Assembly: GCA_023105745.1 (NCBI GenBank)
Contig: JALGQZ010000003.1
Coordinates: 75,552,696-75,616,695, forward strand
DNA: 64,000 nt
Origin: Austropuccinia psidii
Taxonomy: Eukaryota > Basidiomycota > Pucciniomycetes > Pucciniales > Sphaerophragmiaceae
Direction: 5' to 3'
The notes under the pieces were generated by a model. The model was not told where the DNA came from. It did not search any database and saw nothing but the letters and a program-made list of their open reading frames with translations. Positions 13,758-24,619 of the stretch are shown here, one piece after another; position 1 is the first letter of the stretch, and the number at the start of each line of letters is the position of its first letter. A program made the translations under genes and the position numbers.

Positions 13758-13967
13758 TTTCACGTCAATTCAAAGATAAAAGGTGAAAATATAAGATAAA
13801 ATACACACCTTTTGGTGGTAATTGAGCTTTTTCTGAGTTGAATAAGGTGCCTCTTTTAGCAATCTGCACCTCAATACTGTCTTCAGATTCTGCTTCTGAA
13901 GACTCTGGACTAGTGATATATCTTTTACTGAGTCTGTTGCCAGCTGCACTGTATTTGATTAAAGACA
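12980..13967 (-). CDS. Predicted spliced overlapping-frame gene, family A copy 2 (242 aa)
   Basis: Predicted exons: 13809-13967 and 12980-13548 on the minus strand. Exon 1 opens at acceptor TTTTTAG|TGTC; joined to the LTR donor at 14884/14885 (...CAA|GTAAGT) it gains A and reads ATG TCT TTA ATC. Intron 2 (13549-13808, 260 nt) has AAG|GTGTGT and TTTCCAG|GG and is phase 1 on both sides, so the frame is kept: 160 + 569 nt = 243 codons including stop. The product has an acidic first exon, a Trp-rich segment ([18 protein letters not shown]), a Pro/Lys-rich linker ([14 protein letters not shown]) and a helical tail near [11 protein letters not shown]. Exon 2 overlaps gag-pol in a different frame. 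A homologous ORF exists in family B at 35913-36825. No known domain; function unknown. The ORF is seen; splicing is inferred. Confidence 0.6.
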
Positions 13968-14340
13968 CTAAAAAGAATTTATAAAAGAGAAAAAATTATT
14001 TTTTATACTTTTTTTTTGAAATATTTTTAAAGATTTTTTATAAGTTTTATATTTTTTTATATTAAAAAATTATTCTTTTTAAAGAAAAAAAATTAAAATT
14101 AAAGATTTTGAATGAAAATTAATTCAGAGTAACTCAAAGAATAATTTTATAAGTTTTTGGATGTGAAAAAGCCACGTGTAAAACAGTATAAAATTAAACC
14201 AAATTCCTCAATGAAAAAAGATTTCCAAAACAATTTCAAAAATAAGAATTATTTTAACTTTAAAATGAAAGAAAAAATTATTAAATTAATATATTTTAGA
14301 GCTTAAAAATATATTAATTAAGGGTACAAGGTTCAAAAAA
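13968..14340 (-). other. Leader between PBS and first coding exon, within intron 1
   Basis: AT-rich sequence with poly-T runs before the acceptor TTCTTTTTAG. It forms the downstream part of predicted intron 1 (13968-14884). No ORF of note. Confidence 0.6.
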
Positions 14341-14356
14341 CACGGCCAGGCCCCCA
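14341..14356 (-). promoter_or_regulatory. Primer binding site, family A copy 2
   Basis: Minus-strand TGGGGGCCTGGCCGTG, 2 nt inside the LTR at 14359-16281. Same as in copy 1. Confidence 0.7.
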
Positions 14357-14358
14357 AA

Positions 14359-16281
14359 TGTAAGATGTGACTATGAAACTGATGATAATATTACTATTAA
14401 TCAACAGTACTATGTCTGTTCTTATGAAATATAATAATAAAAATTATTATAACCACAATTAAATAATTATAAAATTATTTCTTTCACGTGTTATACACTA
14501 CTAGTGATTATAACAGTGAGCAGTAATTGTCTACAAGAATCAATTACAAGAAGAATTTAATAATAAAAACTTCTTTTATTAAAATAATAAAATTATTTTA
14601 ATATATAATTATCTTTTACAAGAATAATTATAAAGATAATTCTTGAAGAAAACTATTACTAGAGAAAAACTTTAAGAATTAAAGATAAATGACTCACTAA
14701 TACTCCAAAGAACTTATTGAAAGATAAGAGTAGAGAAATTTGACGTAGAATTGTGGATTTTAAGGGATCAAGATGATTTATAACAGTATTACAACAATAT
14801 ATAGTTGGATTCTATGATTTCACGTCTTTCTGATTGATTCTGAAAGATTTAAAACACTTAAGAATAGCTTGAACTAATACTTACTTGTTGGTAATAATGG
14901 TTTAATAAATTTATATGATGATGATACGGAAAAAACAGCAAGAAGAGGCTTCTTTTAAGTCAATAACAGCTCACAGAGGCGTGCCATGGAGCAAACTGAA
15001 AAACCAGTGAGTGAGAAAACAATAAACCTTTTTGGATTATTGATTGCATCATCTGTTGTCACGTAAGATTATCATAATTACTTAATTGATGCTTTTACGT
15101 GACTACCAACCCCAATATGGTTAAGAATAAAAGGAGTAACACTTGTAAATCTTCTTTTATTCTAAAATAATCATTGATTTCTCAAAGTTATCAATGTTAT
15201 TGCCAATTTCATCACAGGTTGTAATTACTGTGAATTTTTGAAGATTCAGTGTTTCACGTAGAATATCCAAAAATGGACTGTAAGTAAAACTTTTAATTTT
15301 ACTAGTAAAACTGTAATTCTTTTTGGTTGTACCATAGATAATAAAGTTCTCCTTTAGTCCTGAAAGTTTCAGAAAGATTCATTAAGAATTGTATTTTTAA
15401 TGAATTTTTGAAGGTTTTACCTCATTTCTACGTAGAATTGCAAATAGCAGTGTTTTGCTGGTTGCTATGAGGTAAATCAATGAATATGGGTCCCAAAAGG
15501 GTTTTAATTACTCTTTTGGGGTTTATCCATGGAAAGTCATTAGTAATTGACATGGTTACAGGAGTGTAAGTAGCTCATTACCTCCTTGGCATGTCAAAAT
15601 AGCAGGTTATTTGCTATTTTCTGGTGTTTTACAGTAGTTGTAACTTGCTAACCAAGTTCCCAAAGAGTTTTAGTTTACCAATTGGGCCAAGATGAGCCAT
15701 GGATCCATGCTCTGGAGCTATCCACGCCTCTGAGGCCTCAGAAGTTGGGTACCCTGGCTCTCTTTGATGTCTTTTGTCCCCCTTGCCTATTTTTTACGTC
15801 AAAATAGTAATTTAAGCTTAAAGTGAGATATCCACTATGGGTGTACCAAAGGTCCATGTAAGAATACCATGATATTAAGTGCTCAAAACATGCATAACAC
15901 TATTCTTAGTGTATATGTAACATGGGATTTCTCACTTTCCCATTATTTTGGCTAAAAATCAAGAAAAACAAAAATTTTCACGGATCTTTTATGTGGTATT
16001 AATGATGTGGTATTGAAGTATTTTCCATTTTACCACCTCAAATACTTAAATTGAGCTTATTCACTCTATGGAGCTACCCTAGGTGAATTTTTGTGTAGAA
16101 TCCAAATCTGGTCTTAAATCCATGGATTTACTTACTCAATAAAAAGTTATTCATCTTTTCTGAAATTGAAAATGATGAATTTTGGATATATGCATGACTT
16201 ATGAGTTGTGCATAATTCAAAATCTCTTTTTAAGATAATTGTGGCCTATTTGGGTATGTAAAATATACCTCAAGGCTCACA
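14359..16281 (-). repeat. Family A 5' LTR of copy 2
   Basis: 1923 bp, TGTGAGCC...CTTACA on the minus strand, same length as the LTR at 5992. Predicted splice donor at 14884/14885. It directly abuts gag-like sequence of D at 16282; the matching target duplication would be left of the window. Confidence 0.93.
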
Positions 16282-17533
16282 CATTTTCTCCTAAGAATGA
16301 GGTCAAACTTTCTTTAACAGAAAGTTTTTCTTCAGTCAAAGGTGTAGAATTTCTTGGAATATGTGGTTCATAATTTTTATGAATTTGTTCTACATTTGCA
16401 ATGATTTCATTTTTGAACTTCTGCCTTTCACTGTCACTTTTTGCAAGATGTGTGGCAAACAGATTTGTATTCTAAGTTATTTCCAAGACATTATCTTTCG
16501 TAATTCTAAGTTAATCATTAATGTTTAAAATGGAAAGATCTTCCATTTCATCATTTTGAGCTTGACATTTACTCTCAATTCTGTCACATGTATTGATGAT
16601 GGAATCAAGTCTGAAATTTGTCAATTGATACCATTGAGTATGTTTCTTGTCATTTCTTTTCAATTAAATGATATCTGATGTAATTTTATTTATCTTTGCA
16701 TCAAATTTACCAAGTTCTGCATCAATACTACCTTTTACAAAATGTACTTGTTTTATTATTTGTGTGGAAAATTTCACTTCATCCTTTCCTGCTCCTTGGC
16801 TGTGAATTCCATCAGAGTTCTGGTCATATTAAACACACTGTCCATGTCTGAAGGCTCCAATTTGGGGATCTTGTACCATTGTGGGTAAGGTCTGTGCCAA
16901 TTGGATTTGGCTTTGCTCTTTCCTTGATGGTTCTTGGGACCTCTCTTCTTCTTCTGAGGTCCTTTGGGATTGTCCTTGGACACTTCTGGAGCTGGTTTGG
17001 AGCTGGTAGATGCCACTGGGTCTTCTGTCTCCAAAGCTGAAGTCATTTCCAGTTTCTTCTTCTGGTCTATGGATAAAAGACTTTGGTTCTTCAACAAATT
17101 CTTTATCTTTTTGACCTTGTCTTTGCAAGACAGGGGGCTCCAACCTCCTAAGAGTTCTATGGTCATCTCCTGACTCAGAAAGCTCTTGATGTGTAAGTAG
17201 GAGTTCATGGCCCCCTGTCAAAGGCTTGGGCATATTTCCCACTCCTCTTCTTGGGCTGCTCTGAATCAATTGTTGTATTGGCATTGATAAATTTCCATTG
17301 CTTCCACTTGGAAGTTGTTCAGCCCTTGGAATGTTATCATGAATCAGTCCAGATTCAGGATTCACATCAAAGTTTGTGGGTACAGACCTTGGGGAATGGG
17401 GGGCAACTATGGCATCCTCCATATGTGTCTTTCCTGAGGAAGATTTGACACTTCTGGATTTGGTCTTGCCTCTTCCTTGTCCACATCCATCTGGTTGGAC
17501 TGAATAGCTTCTTCCATTTCTGGTATGCACCAT
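16282..17533 (-). pseudogene. Gag N-terminal remnant of A-like element D
   Basis: Minus-strand gag of an A relative, starting at ATG 17533 (MVHTRNGRSYS). The gag-pol frame is open to about 16829 and then broken by a stop just after GQCV, where family A reads through; further A-like sequence runs to 16282, where the A array is inserted. In the overlapping frame the part from 17208 to 16774 is open, but upstream two Trp codons have become TGA. It is clearly older and more diverged than the A copies, yet keeps the upstream exon layout with an in-frame size change, which makes it a useful comparison for which frame is constrained. Confidence 0.8.
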
Positions 17534-17585
17534 TTTCACATCAATTTCAAGGTAAAGAGTGAAAATATAAAGATAAAACACACAC

Positions 17586-17729
17586 CTTTTGGTGGTAATT
17601 TAGCTTTTTCAGAGTTGAATAAGGTGCCTCTTTTAGAAATATGCACTTCAATAATCTCCTCAGATTCTGGACTGGTAATATATCTTTTACTGAGTCTGTT
17701 ACCAGCTGCACAGTATTTGATTAAAGACA
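17586..17729 (-). pseudogene. First coding exon of the overlapping gene in element D
   Basis: Acceptor TTTTTTCTAG|TGTC at 17730/17729, donor AAG|GTGTGT at 17586/17585. It is 144 nt against 159 nt in family A: the 15-nt difference removes exactly five residues (in SPESEEIIEV) and keeps the frame and both splice sites. The second-exon acceptor AG|GGCTG is kept at 17325/17324. Downstream stops make the gene non-functional here. Confidence 0.55.
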
Positions 17730-18075
17730 CTAGAAAAAATTGATAAAAGAAGAAATTATTTTTTATGTTTTTAAAATATTTCCAAAGACTTTTCATAAGT
17801 TATATATTTTTTTATATATCAAAAAAATTAAAACTTAAGATTTTGAATGAAAATTGATTCAGAGTAACTCAAAGAATAATTTTATAAGTTTTTGGATGTG
17901 AAAAAGCCATGTGCAAAAACAATATAAAATTAAACCAATTTTCTCAATGAAAAAGATTTTAAGACAATTCCAAAAATAAAAATAATTTAAACTTCAAATT
18001 GAAAGAAAAGAATTATTTAATTAATATATTTTAGAAGTTAAAAGTATATTAATTAAGGGTACAAGGTTGGAAAAA

Positions 18076-18091
18076 CATGGCCAGGCCCCCA
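18076..18091 (-). promoter_or_regulatory. Primer binding site of element D
   Basis: Minus-strand TGGGGGCCTGGCCATG, 2 nt from the LTR end at 18094. One change from the A-family PBS. Confidence 0.6.
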
Positions 18092-18093
18092 AA

Positions 18094-18275
18094 TGTAAGA
18101 TGTGCCTATGAAACCTTTGATAATATTATTATTAATCAACAGTACTATGAATTTTCTTATGAAATATAATGATAGAGATCATTATAAACACAATTAAATA
18201 GCTAAAGAATTATTCCTTTTACGTGTTATACACTACTAGTGATTATAACAGTAAGCAGTAATTGTCTACAACAAT
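18094..18275 (-). repeat. Element D 5' LTR, first piece
   Basis: A-like LTR end (minus strand ...CATCTTACA) interrupted at 18276 by a plus-strand solo LTR. It continues at 20185. Confidence 0.8.
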
Positions 18276-20184
18276 TGTGAGCCTTGAGATATATTTTACA
18301 TACCCAAATAGGCCACAATTATCTTAAAAATAAATTTTGAATTATACATAACTCATAAATCATGCATATATTCAAAATTCATCATTTTTGATTTCAGAAA
18401 AGATGAATAACTTTTTATTGAGTAAGTAAATCCATGGATTTAAGACCAGATATGGATTCTACACAAAAATTCACCTAGGGTAGCTCCATGGAGTGAATAA
18501 GCTCAATTTAAGTATCTAAGGTGGTAAAATGGAAAATACTTCAATACCACATCATTAATACCACATAAAAGATCCGTGAAAAGTTTTGTTTTTCTTGATT
18601 TTTAGCCAAAATAATGGGAAAGTGAGAAATCCCATGTTACATATACACTAAGAATAGTGCTATACATGTTTTGAGAACTTAATATTATGGTATTCTTACA
18701 TGCACTTTTGGTACACTCATAGTGGATGTCTCACTTTAAGCTTAAATTTCTATTTTGATGTGAACAATAAGTAAGGGGGACAAAAGACATCAAAGAGAGC
18801 CAGGGTACCCAACTTCTGAAGCTCCAAAGCTTGGTTCCATGGCTGATCTTGACCCAATTGGTAAACCAAACCTCTTTGGGAACTTGGTTACCAAGTTACA
18901 ACTACTGTAAAACACCAGAAAATAGAAAATAACCTGCTATTTTGACGTGCCAAGGAGGTAAAGAGCTACTTAAACTCCTGTAACCATGTCAATTACTAAT
19001 GACTTTCCATGGATAAACCCCAAAAGAGTAATTAAAACCCTTTTTGGACTTGTATCCATTGATTTACCTCATAGCAATCAGTCAAACACTGATATTTGCA
19101 GTTCTATGTAGAAATGAGGTAAAACTTCAAAAATTCATTAAAAATACAATTCTTAATGAATCTTTCTAAAACTTTCAGGCAAAATTGAGAACTCTATTAT
19201 TTATGGTACAACAAAAAAGAATTACAGTTTTACTAGTAAAATTAAAAGTTTTACTTACAGTCCATTTTTGGTTATTCTACGTGAAACACTGAATCTTCAA
19301 AAATTCACAGTAAATAAAACCTGTGATGAAATTGTCAATAACATTGATAACTTTGGTAAATCAATGATTAATTTGGAATAAAAGAAGATTTACAAATGTT
19401 ACTCCTTTTATTCTTAACCATATTGAGGTTGGTAATCATGTAAAAGCATCAATTAAGCAATTATGACAATTTTACGTGACAACAGATGATGTAAGTACTA
19501 ATCCAAAAGGGTTTAATGCTTTCTCACTCACTGGTTTTTCAGTTTGCTCCATGGCACGCCTCTGTGAGCTGTTGTTGATATAAAAGAGGCCTTCTCTTGC
19601 TGTTTTTTCCACATCATCATCATCATCTATTATCATTTTATATCATTGTTACCAACAAGTAAGTATTAGTTAAGCTATTCTTAAGTGTTTTAAATCTTTC
19701 AGAATCAATCAGAAAGACGTGAAACCATAGAATCCAACTATATATTGTTGTAATCCTGCTATAAATCATTTTGATCTCTTAAGTCCACAATTCTACGTCA
19801 AATTTCTCTACTTTTATCTATCAATAAGTTCTTTGGTGTATTAGTGAGTCATTCATCTTTGATTATTAAAGTTTTTCTCCAAAATTAGTTTTCTTCAAGG
19901 ATTACCTTTATAATTATTCTTGCAAAAGATAATTATATATTAAAATAATTTATTATTTTTAATAAAAGAAGTTTTTATTATTAAATTCTTCTTGTAATTG
20001 ATTCTTGTAGACAATTACTTGCTCACTGTTAAAATTACTAGTAGTGCTTAACACATGAAAGAAATAATTCTTTAATTATTTAATTGTGGTTATAATAATA
20101 TTTTATCATTATATTCCATAAGAAAAGACATAGTACTGTTGATTAATAGTAATATTATCATCAGTTTCATAGTCACATCTTACA
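18276..20184 (+). mobile_element. Solo A-family LTR inserted in the D LTR
   Basis: 1909 bp, TGTGAGCC...CTTACA, flanked by ACAAT and ACAAA, an imperfect 5-bp TSD. No internal region, so it is a solo LTR left by LTR-LTR recombination. It carries a clear TATAAAAG at 19579-19586, 80 nt before GTAAGT at 19659; the other A copies read CTTAAAAG there. Confidence 0.85.
19579..19586 (+). promoter_or_regulatory. TATA box of the A-type LTR
   Basis: TATAAAAG in the solo LTR. It marks the likely core promoter position for family A: the first exon would be a short untranslated piece between about 30 nt downstream of this box and the donor at 19658/19659. Confidence 0.55.
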
Positions 20185-20562
20185 ACAAACAATCACAAGA
20201 ATATTTCAATAATAAAAAACTTCTTTTATTGAAATAATGAGATTATTGTGATATATAATTATCTTTTGCAAGAATAATTATAAAGATAATTCTTGAAGAA
20301 AAATATTACTAAAGAAAAACTTCAAGAATTAAGATAAATAACTCACTATTAATCCAATGAACCTTTTAGAATATAATAGTAGAGAGATTTCACGTAGAAT
20401 TGTGGATTTAATGGATCAAAATTGATTTATAACAAGATTACAACAATATATAGTTTATTTCCATTATTTCACGTCTTTCTGATTGATTCTGAAAGAATAA
20501 AACACTTAAGAAAGATTTTAACTAATACTTACTTGTTGGTAATAAAGGTATAATAGAATACT
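20185..20562 (-). repeat. Element D 5' LTR, second piece
   Basis: Resumes the A-like LTR (minus strand) after the solo LTR, includes the ACTTAC donor complement near 20530, and ends where the C1 LTR begins. Confidence 0.75.
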
Positions 20563-21907
20563 TGTCACAGGGGCTCTTGGACAGAAATACAAGAGTGGCC
20601 TGGCACTCAGCAATCAGGGAACTCACTTGGAAGACTTCCAAAGAATGAAGAATAAAGATAATAAGAATGAATTCCTCTAAAAGATATTCAGGTACAAGAT
20701 GAGATGCAAAGAGGAAAGGGAAGCAAAATAGCCAAAGAGCCAACCAAGTAAGTCCTTAATCACTGTTTCAACCTGCCAAAAATGAATAATGGAATTAGTA
20801 AGGATATGACCACCAAATATCCATTGACAGGCAAAGAAAGAGAAAGAGAAAAGTGCTAAATGACTGACTTAATAATATCAGTATTTGCTTAACTAAAATG
20901 AAAAGAAAATAAAGATAAAAATAAATCAAAGTATATTAATTAGCTGGGGGAAAACCCCCCAGGGTGGAAAGGGTAGCCGGTATATGTGAAAAGTTGGGAG
21001 CTTGAGTTCTTCAGGCTGAAAACTGATCTGTATTGATCCTTGAGGCTGTATTGATTGTTTTGGGAATTGATACAGCTGGCTAATATTGAAATTTAAATGG
21101 GTTGAATGAATTTCCCACACTTGAAAATGAAATACAGTTCTTGATGGATCCAGACTGTATTGAAATGAAGGTGGTTGCCAAGATGGATTGAGTGGAGCTT
21201 TGACACTTGACAACTTCTTTTGGCACTTCCTCTTGAATACACCTTGAGAATGAATTGACAGAATTCCCTTGGAAGGAATACTTGGAGTGAGAATAACCAA
21301 TGACTGCTTGATGGCGTCATTGGTATTTGATGTTTTGACACTTGCCCTTGAGCCTTGGTGAATCCTCTTGATGACGTGACTGGATGGCCTGATGGAAGGT
21401 TGAAGTAACCAGATGATATTTCCGCCAGTGGATTGCTGCTGAAAAAAGATGCATAATGGTGTATAACACCATATATGGCATTTTGGTTATTGGAGGTTGA
21501 AAATGGCCATAAGTCTTTGGAGATGACGCCAGGAGGATATTGGTGAAATTTGGTTTTGGAAGGCTTCAGAGGTATTTGGCCAAATAAAGCTCATACAGCC
21601 TTAAAACTGTATTTGCGCAAATGCGCAGAAACTGTATTTAAAGCCAAATACAGCTTCTTGGGCTGTATTTCCCCTGTTGACTGGGAAATACCAATATTGC
21701 CCAAAAGTAGAGAAAGGCCAGGAAAGGCCTGATGACGGTGAAGGACCCAAGTTGGGCCCAGATGATGAAATGGCCATAAAAGGCCAAATGAGGTGAGATG
21801 GCCAATTTGGCCAATGATTTATGGATATGGCCAAATTGCCATATATTGGACGTGGCATGGATATGCCATATTGAAGTGCAAGGGGATGAATTGCCATGGT
21901 TGTGACA
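20563..21907 (-). repeat. Element C1 3' LTR
   Basis: 1345 bp bounded by the short inverted repeat TGTCACA...TGTGACA. A G-rich tract beside its right end (21908-21921, minus-strand CAAGGTGGGGGTAC) marks it as the 3' LTR of a minus-strand element. The first part matches the H LTR at 51981. It contains repeated GCTGTATTT and TGCGCAAA motifs near 21610-21670. Confidence 0.8.
21646..21670. repeat. Hairpin in the C-family LTR
   Basis: AAATACAGC, 7 nt, GCTGTATTT: perfect 9-bp arms. Nearby direct copies of AAACTGTATTT flank a GCGCAAATGCGCA stretch. Confidence 0.7.
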
Positions 21908-22401
21908 GTACCCCCACCTTGAAATGGTGAGCTCCTGAGCACCAATACAAGGTGAAGCCTGTTGAGGCTATTGGAAAGATTTTGAGAGAGTGATTCAAGA
22001 GGACTGATTAAGATAAAAAATTTTAAAACTGATATTAAAAATTTGACATTTAACGCAGGACTTGCTTGATCTTCTTTTGACGTTGGCTTCATGATTTGAA
22101 TTGAATTTTAAAATGAATGAAAATTTTTGACGTGATAAAAGAAAATTTAAAATGAAAATAAAATAAAAATAAAGAATGAAAATGAAAATAAGAAAAGAAA
22201 AGAAAAGAGAGATGAGTTTTGAGGAGCTTCCAATCTTGATCACTAATGTTGACAATTGATTTTGAAAATGGCCAAGGACCTGGAAAGGGAAATCTGATGC
22301 CAGGTGCTCACGGAGTGGCCAAGGTGATGTTTTGAAAGATTGTAGACCCCTCAGGGAAGTGCACACCAGGAGAGGAACTTACTTTTGGTAATTACCACTC
22401 C
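21908..22401 (-). other. C1 3' untranslated region, outer part
   Basis: Between the 3' LTR and pol. It begins with the polypurine tract, has a low-complexity A/G-rich stretch at about 22130-22215, and ends with a block (GTGCTCACGGAGTGGCCAAG ... CTTACTTTTGGTAATT) repeated in diverged form at 24506-24600. No coding sequence recognised. Confidence 0.6.
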
Positions 22402-24321
22402 TGTGAGCCTTGAGGTATATTTTACATACCCAAATAGGCCACAATTATCTTAAAAAGAAATTTTGAATTATGCAAAACTCATAAGTCATGCATATATCCA
22501 AAATTCATCATTTTCAAATTCAGAAAAGATGAATAACTTTTTATTGAGTAAGTAAATCCATGGATTTAAGACCAGATTTGGATTCTACACAAAAATTCAC
22601 CTAGGGTAGCTCCATAGAGTGAATAAGCTCAATTTAAGTATTTAAGGTGGTAAAATGGAAAATACTTCAATACCACATCATTAATACCACATAAAAGATC
22701 CGTGAAAATTTTTGTTTTTCTTGATTTTTAGCCAAAATAATGGGAAAGTGAGAAATCCCATGTTACATATACACTAAGAATAGTGTTATGCATGTTTTGA
22801 GCACTTAATATCATGGTATTCTTATATGGATTTCTGGTACACCCATAGTGGATATCTCACTTGAAGCTTAAATTTCTATTTTTAAGTGAGAAATAAGCAA
22901 GGGGGACAAAAGACATCAAAGAGCCAGGGTACCCAACTTCTGAGGCCTCAGAGGCGTGGATAGCTCCAGAGCATGGATCCATGGCTCATCTTGGCCCAAT
23001 TGGTAAACTAAAACTCTTTGGGAACTTGGTTACCAAGTTACACCTACTGTAATCACAAGAAAATAGCAAATAACCTGCTATTTTGATGTGCCAAGGAGGT
23101 AATGAGCTACTTAGACTCCTGTAACCACGCCAATTCTTGATGAATTTCCATGACTAGACCCTAAAAGAGTAATTAAAACCCTTTTGCGACTCATATTCAT
23201 TGATTTACCTCATAGAAACCAGCAAAATACTGCTATTTGCAATTCTACGTAGAAATGAGGTAAAAACTTCAAAAATTCATTAAAAATACAATTCTTAATG
23301 AATCTTTCTGAAACGTTCAGGACCAATGAAGAACTGTATTATCTATGGTAAAACCAAAAAGAATTACAGTCTTACTAGTAAAATTAAAAGTTCTACTTAC
23401 AGTCCATTTTTGACCATTCTACGTGAAACACTGAATCTTCAAAAATTCACAGTAATTAAAACCTGTGATGAAATTGGCAATAACATTGATAACTTTGAGA
23501 AATAAATGATTATTTTAGAATAAATGAAGATTTACTGTTGTTACTCCTTTTATTCTTAACCATATTGGGGTTGGTAGTCACGTAAAAGCATCAATTAAGT
23601 AATTATGATAATCTTACGTGACAACAGATGATGCAATCATTAATCCAAAAGGGTTTATTGTTTTCTCACTCACTGGTTTTTCAGTTTGCTCCATGGCACG
23701 CCTCTGTGAGCTGTTGTTGACTTAAAAGAAGCCTCTCCTTGCTGTTTTTTCCGTATCATCATCTTATCAATTTATTAAATCATTATTACCAACAAGTAAG
23801 TATTAGTTAAAGCTATTCTTAAGTGTTTTAAATCTTTCAAAATCATCCAGAAAGACGTGAAATCCTAGAATCCAACTATATATTGTTGTAATACTGTTAT
23901 AAATCCTTTTGATCCCTTAAATCCACAATTCCACGTCAAATTTCTCTACTTTTATCTATCAATAAGTTCTTTGGAGTATTAGTGAGTCATTTATCTTTAA
24001 TTCTTAAAGTTTTTCTCTAGTAATAGTTTTCTTCAAGAATTATCTTTATAATTATTCTTGTAAAAGATAATTATATATTAAAATAATTTTATTATTTTAA
24101 TAAAAGAAGTTTTTATTATTAAATTCTTCTTGTAATTGATTCTTGTAGACAATTACTGCTCACAGCTATAATCACTAGTAGTGTATAACACGTGAAAGAA
24201 ATAATTTTATAATTATTTAATTGTGGTTATAATAATTTTTTATTATTATATTTCATAAGAACAGACATAGTACTGTTGATTAATAGTAATATTATCATCA
24301 GTTTCATAGTCACATCTCACA
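22402..24321 (+). mobile_element. Solo A-family LTR inserted in C1
   Basis: 1920 bp, TGTGAGCC...CTCACA, flanked by a perfect 5-bp target duplication ACTCC (22397-22401 and 24322-24326). No internal sequence remains. It contains a diverged promoter/donor region like the other A LTRs. Confidence 0.93.
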
Positions 24322-24619
24322 ACTCCCGCCAGTGCCATAAAAAGAAAAAAACATTGTTGAAGGATTGAATTAAATTGAAAGACTTGGAAAAGAAAATAAA
24401 ATAGTGAATGGTCCCTTTGCCCAAGTGAAAATGGCCATAATTTTGGAATTGGATGTTGAAAAGCCCGGCCAAAGATCTGTGTCCAAAATTTGCAAAGTGC
24501 TCACAGAGTGGCCAAGGTGATGCTTACAACAAAAAGAAGAGTAGAATACCCCTAAAGATGCATACCAGGAGTGGGACTTACTTTTGGTAATTCCTCTCCC
24601 CACCAAGCACCATAATGAA
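24322..24619 (-). other. C1 3' untranslated region, inner part
   Basis: Continuation of C1 after the solo LTR. It ends with the second copy of the repeated block, including CTTACTTTTGGTAATT, whose minus-strand reading AAA|GTAAGT resembles a splice donor. No ORF recognised. Confidence 0.55.

Larger units (their letters stand above)
1..16281 (-). mobile_element. Family A LTR retrotransposon tandem array (internal-LTR-internal-LTR)
   Basis: Two copies of a Ty3/gypsy internal region on the minus strand share the LTR between them; base 1 matches base 8368, giving a period of 8367 bp (LTR 1923 + internal 6444). The left end runs off the window, so a third LTR and the left TSD are not seen. The right end (16281) abuts gag sequence of another A-like element (D), so the array sits inside D. 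The two internal regions look almost identical by eye (one difference noticed, at 2431/10798), while the two LTRs differ at about nine sites. Confidence 0.9.

Noticed and set aside
20522..22366. Short minus-strand ORFs in the C1 LTR and 3' untranslated region
   Set aside because: Low-complexity or LTR sequence without recognisable domains.
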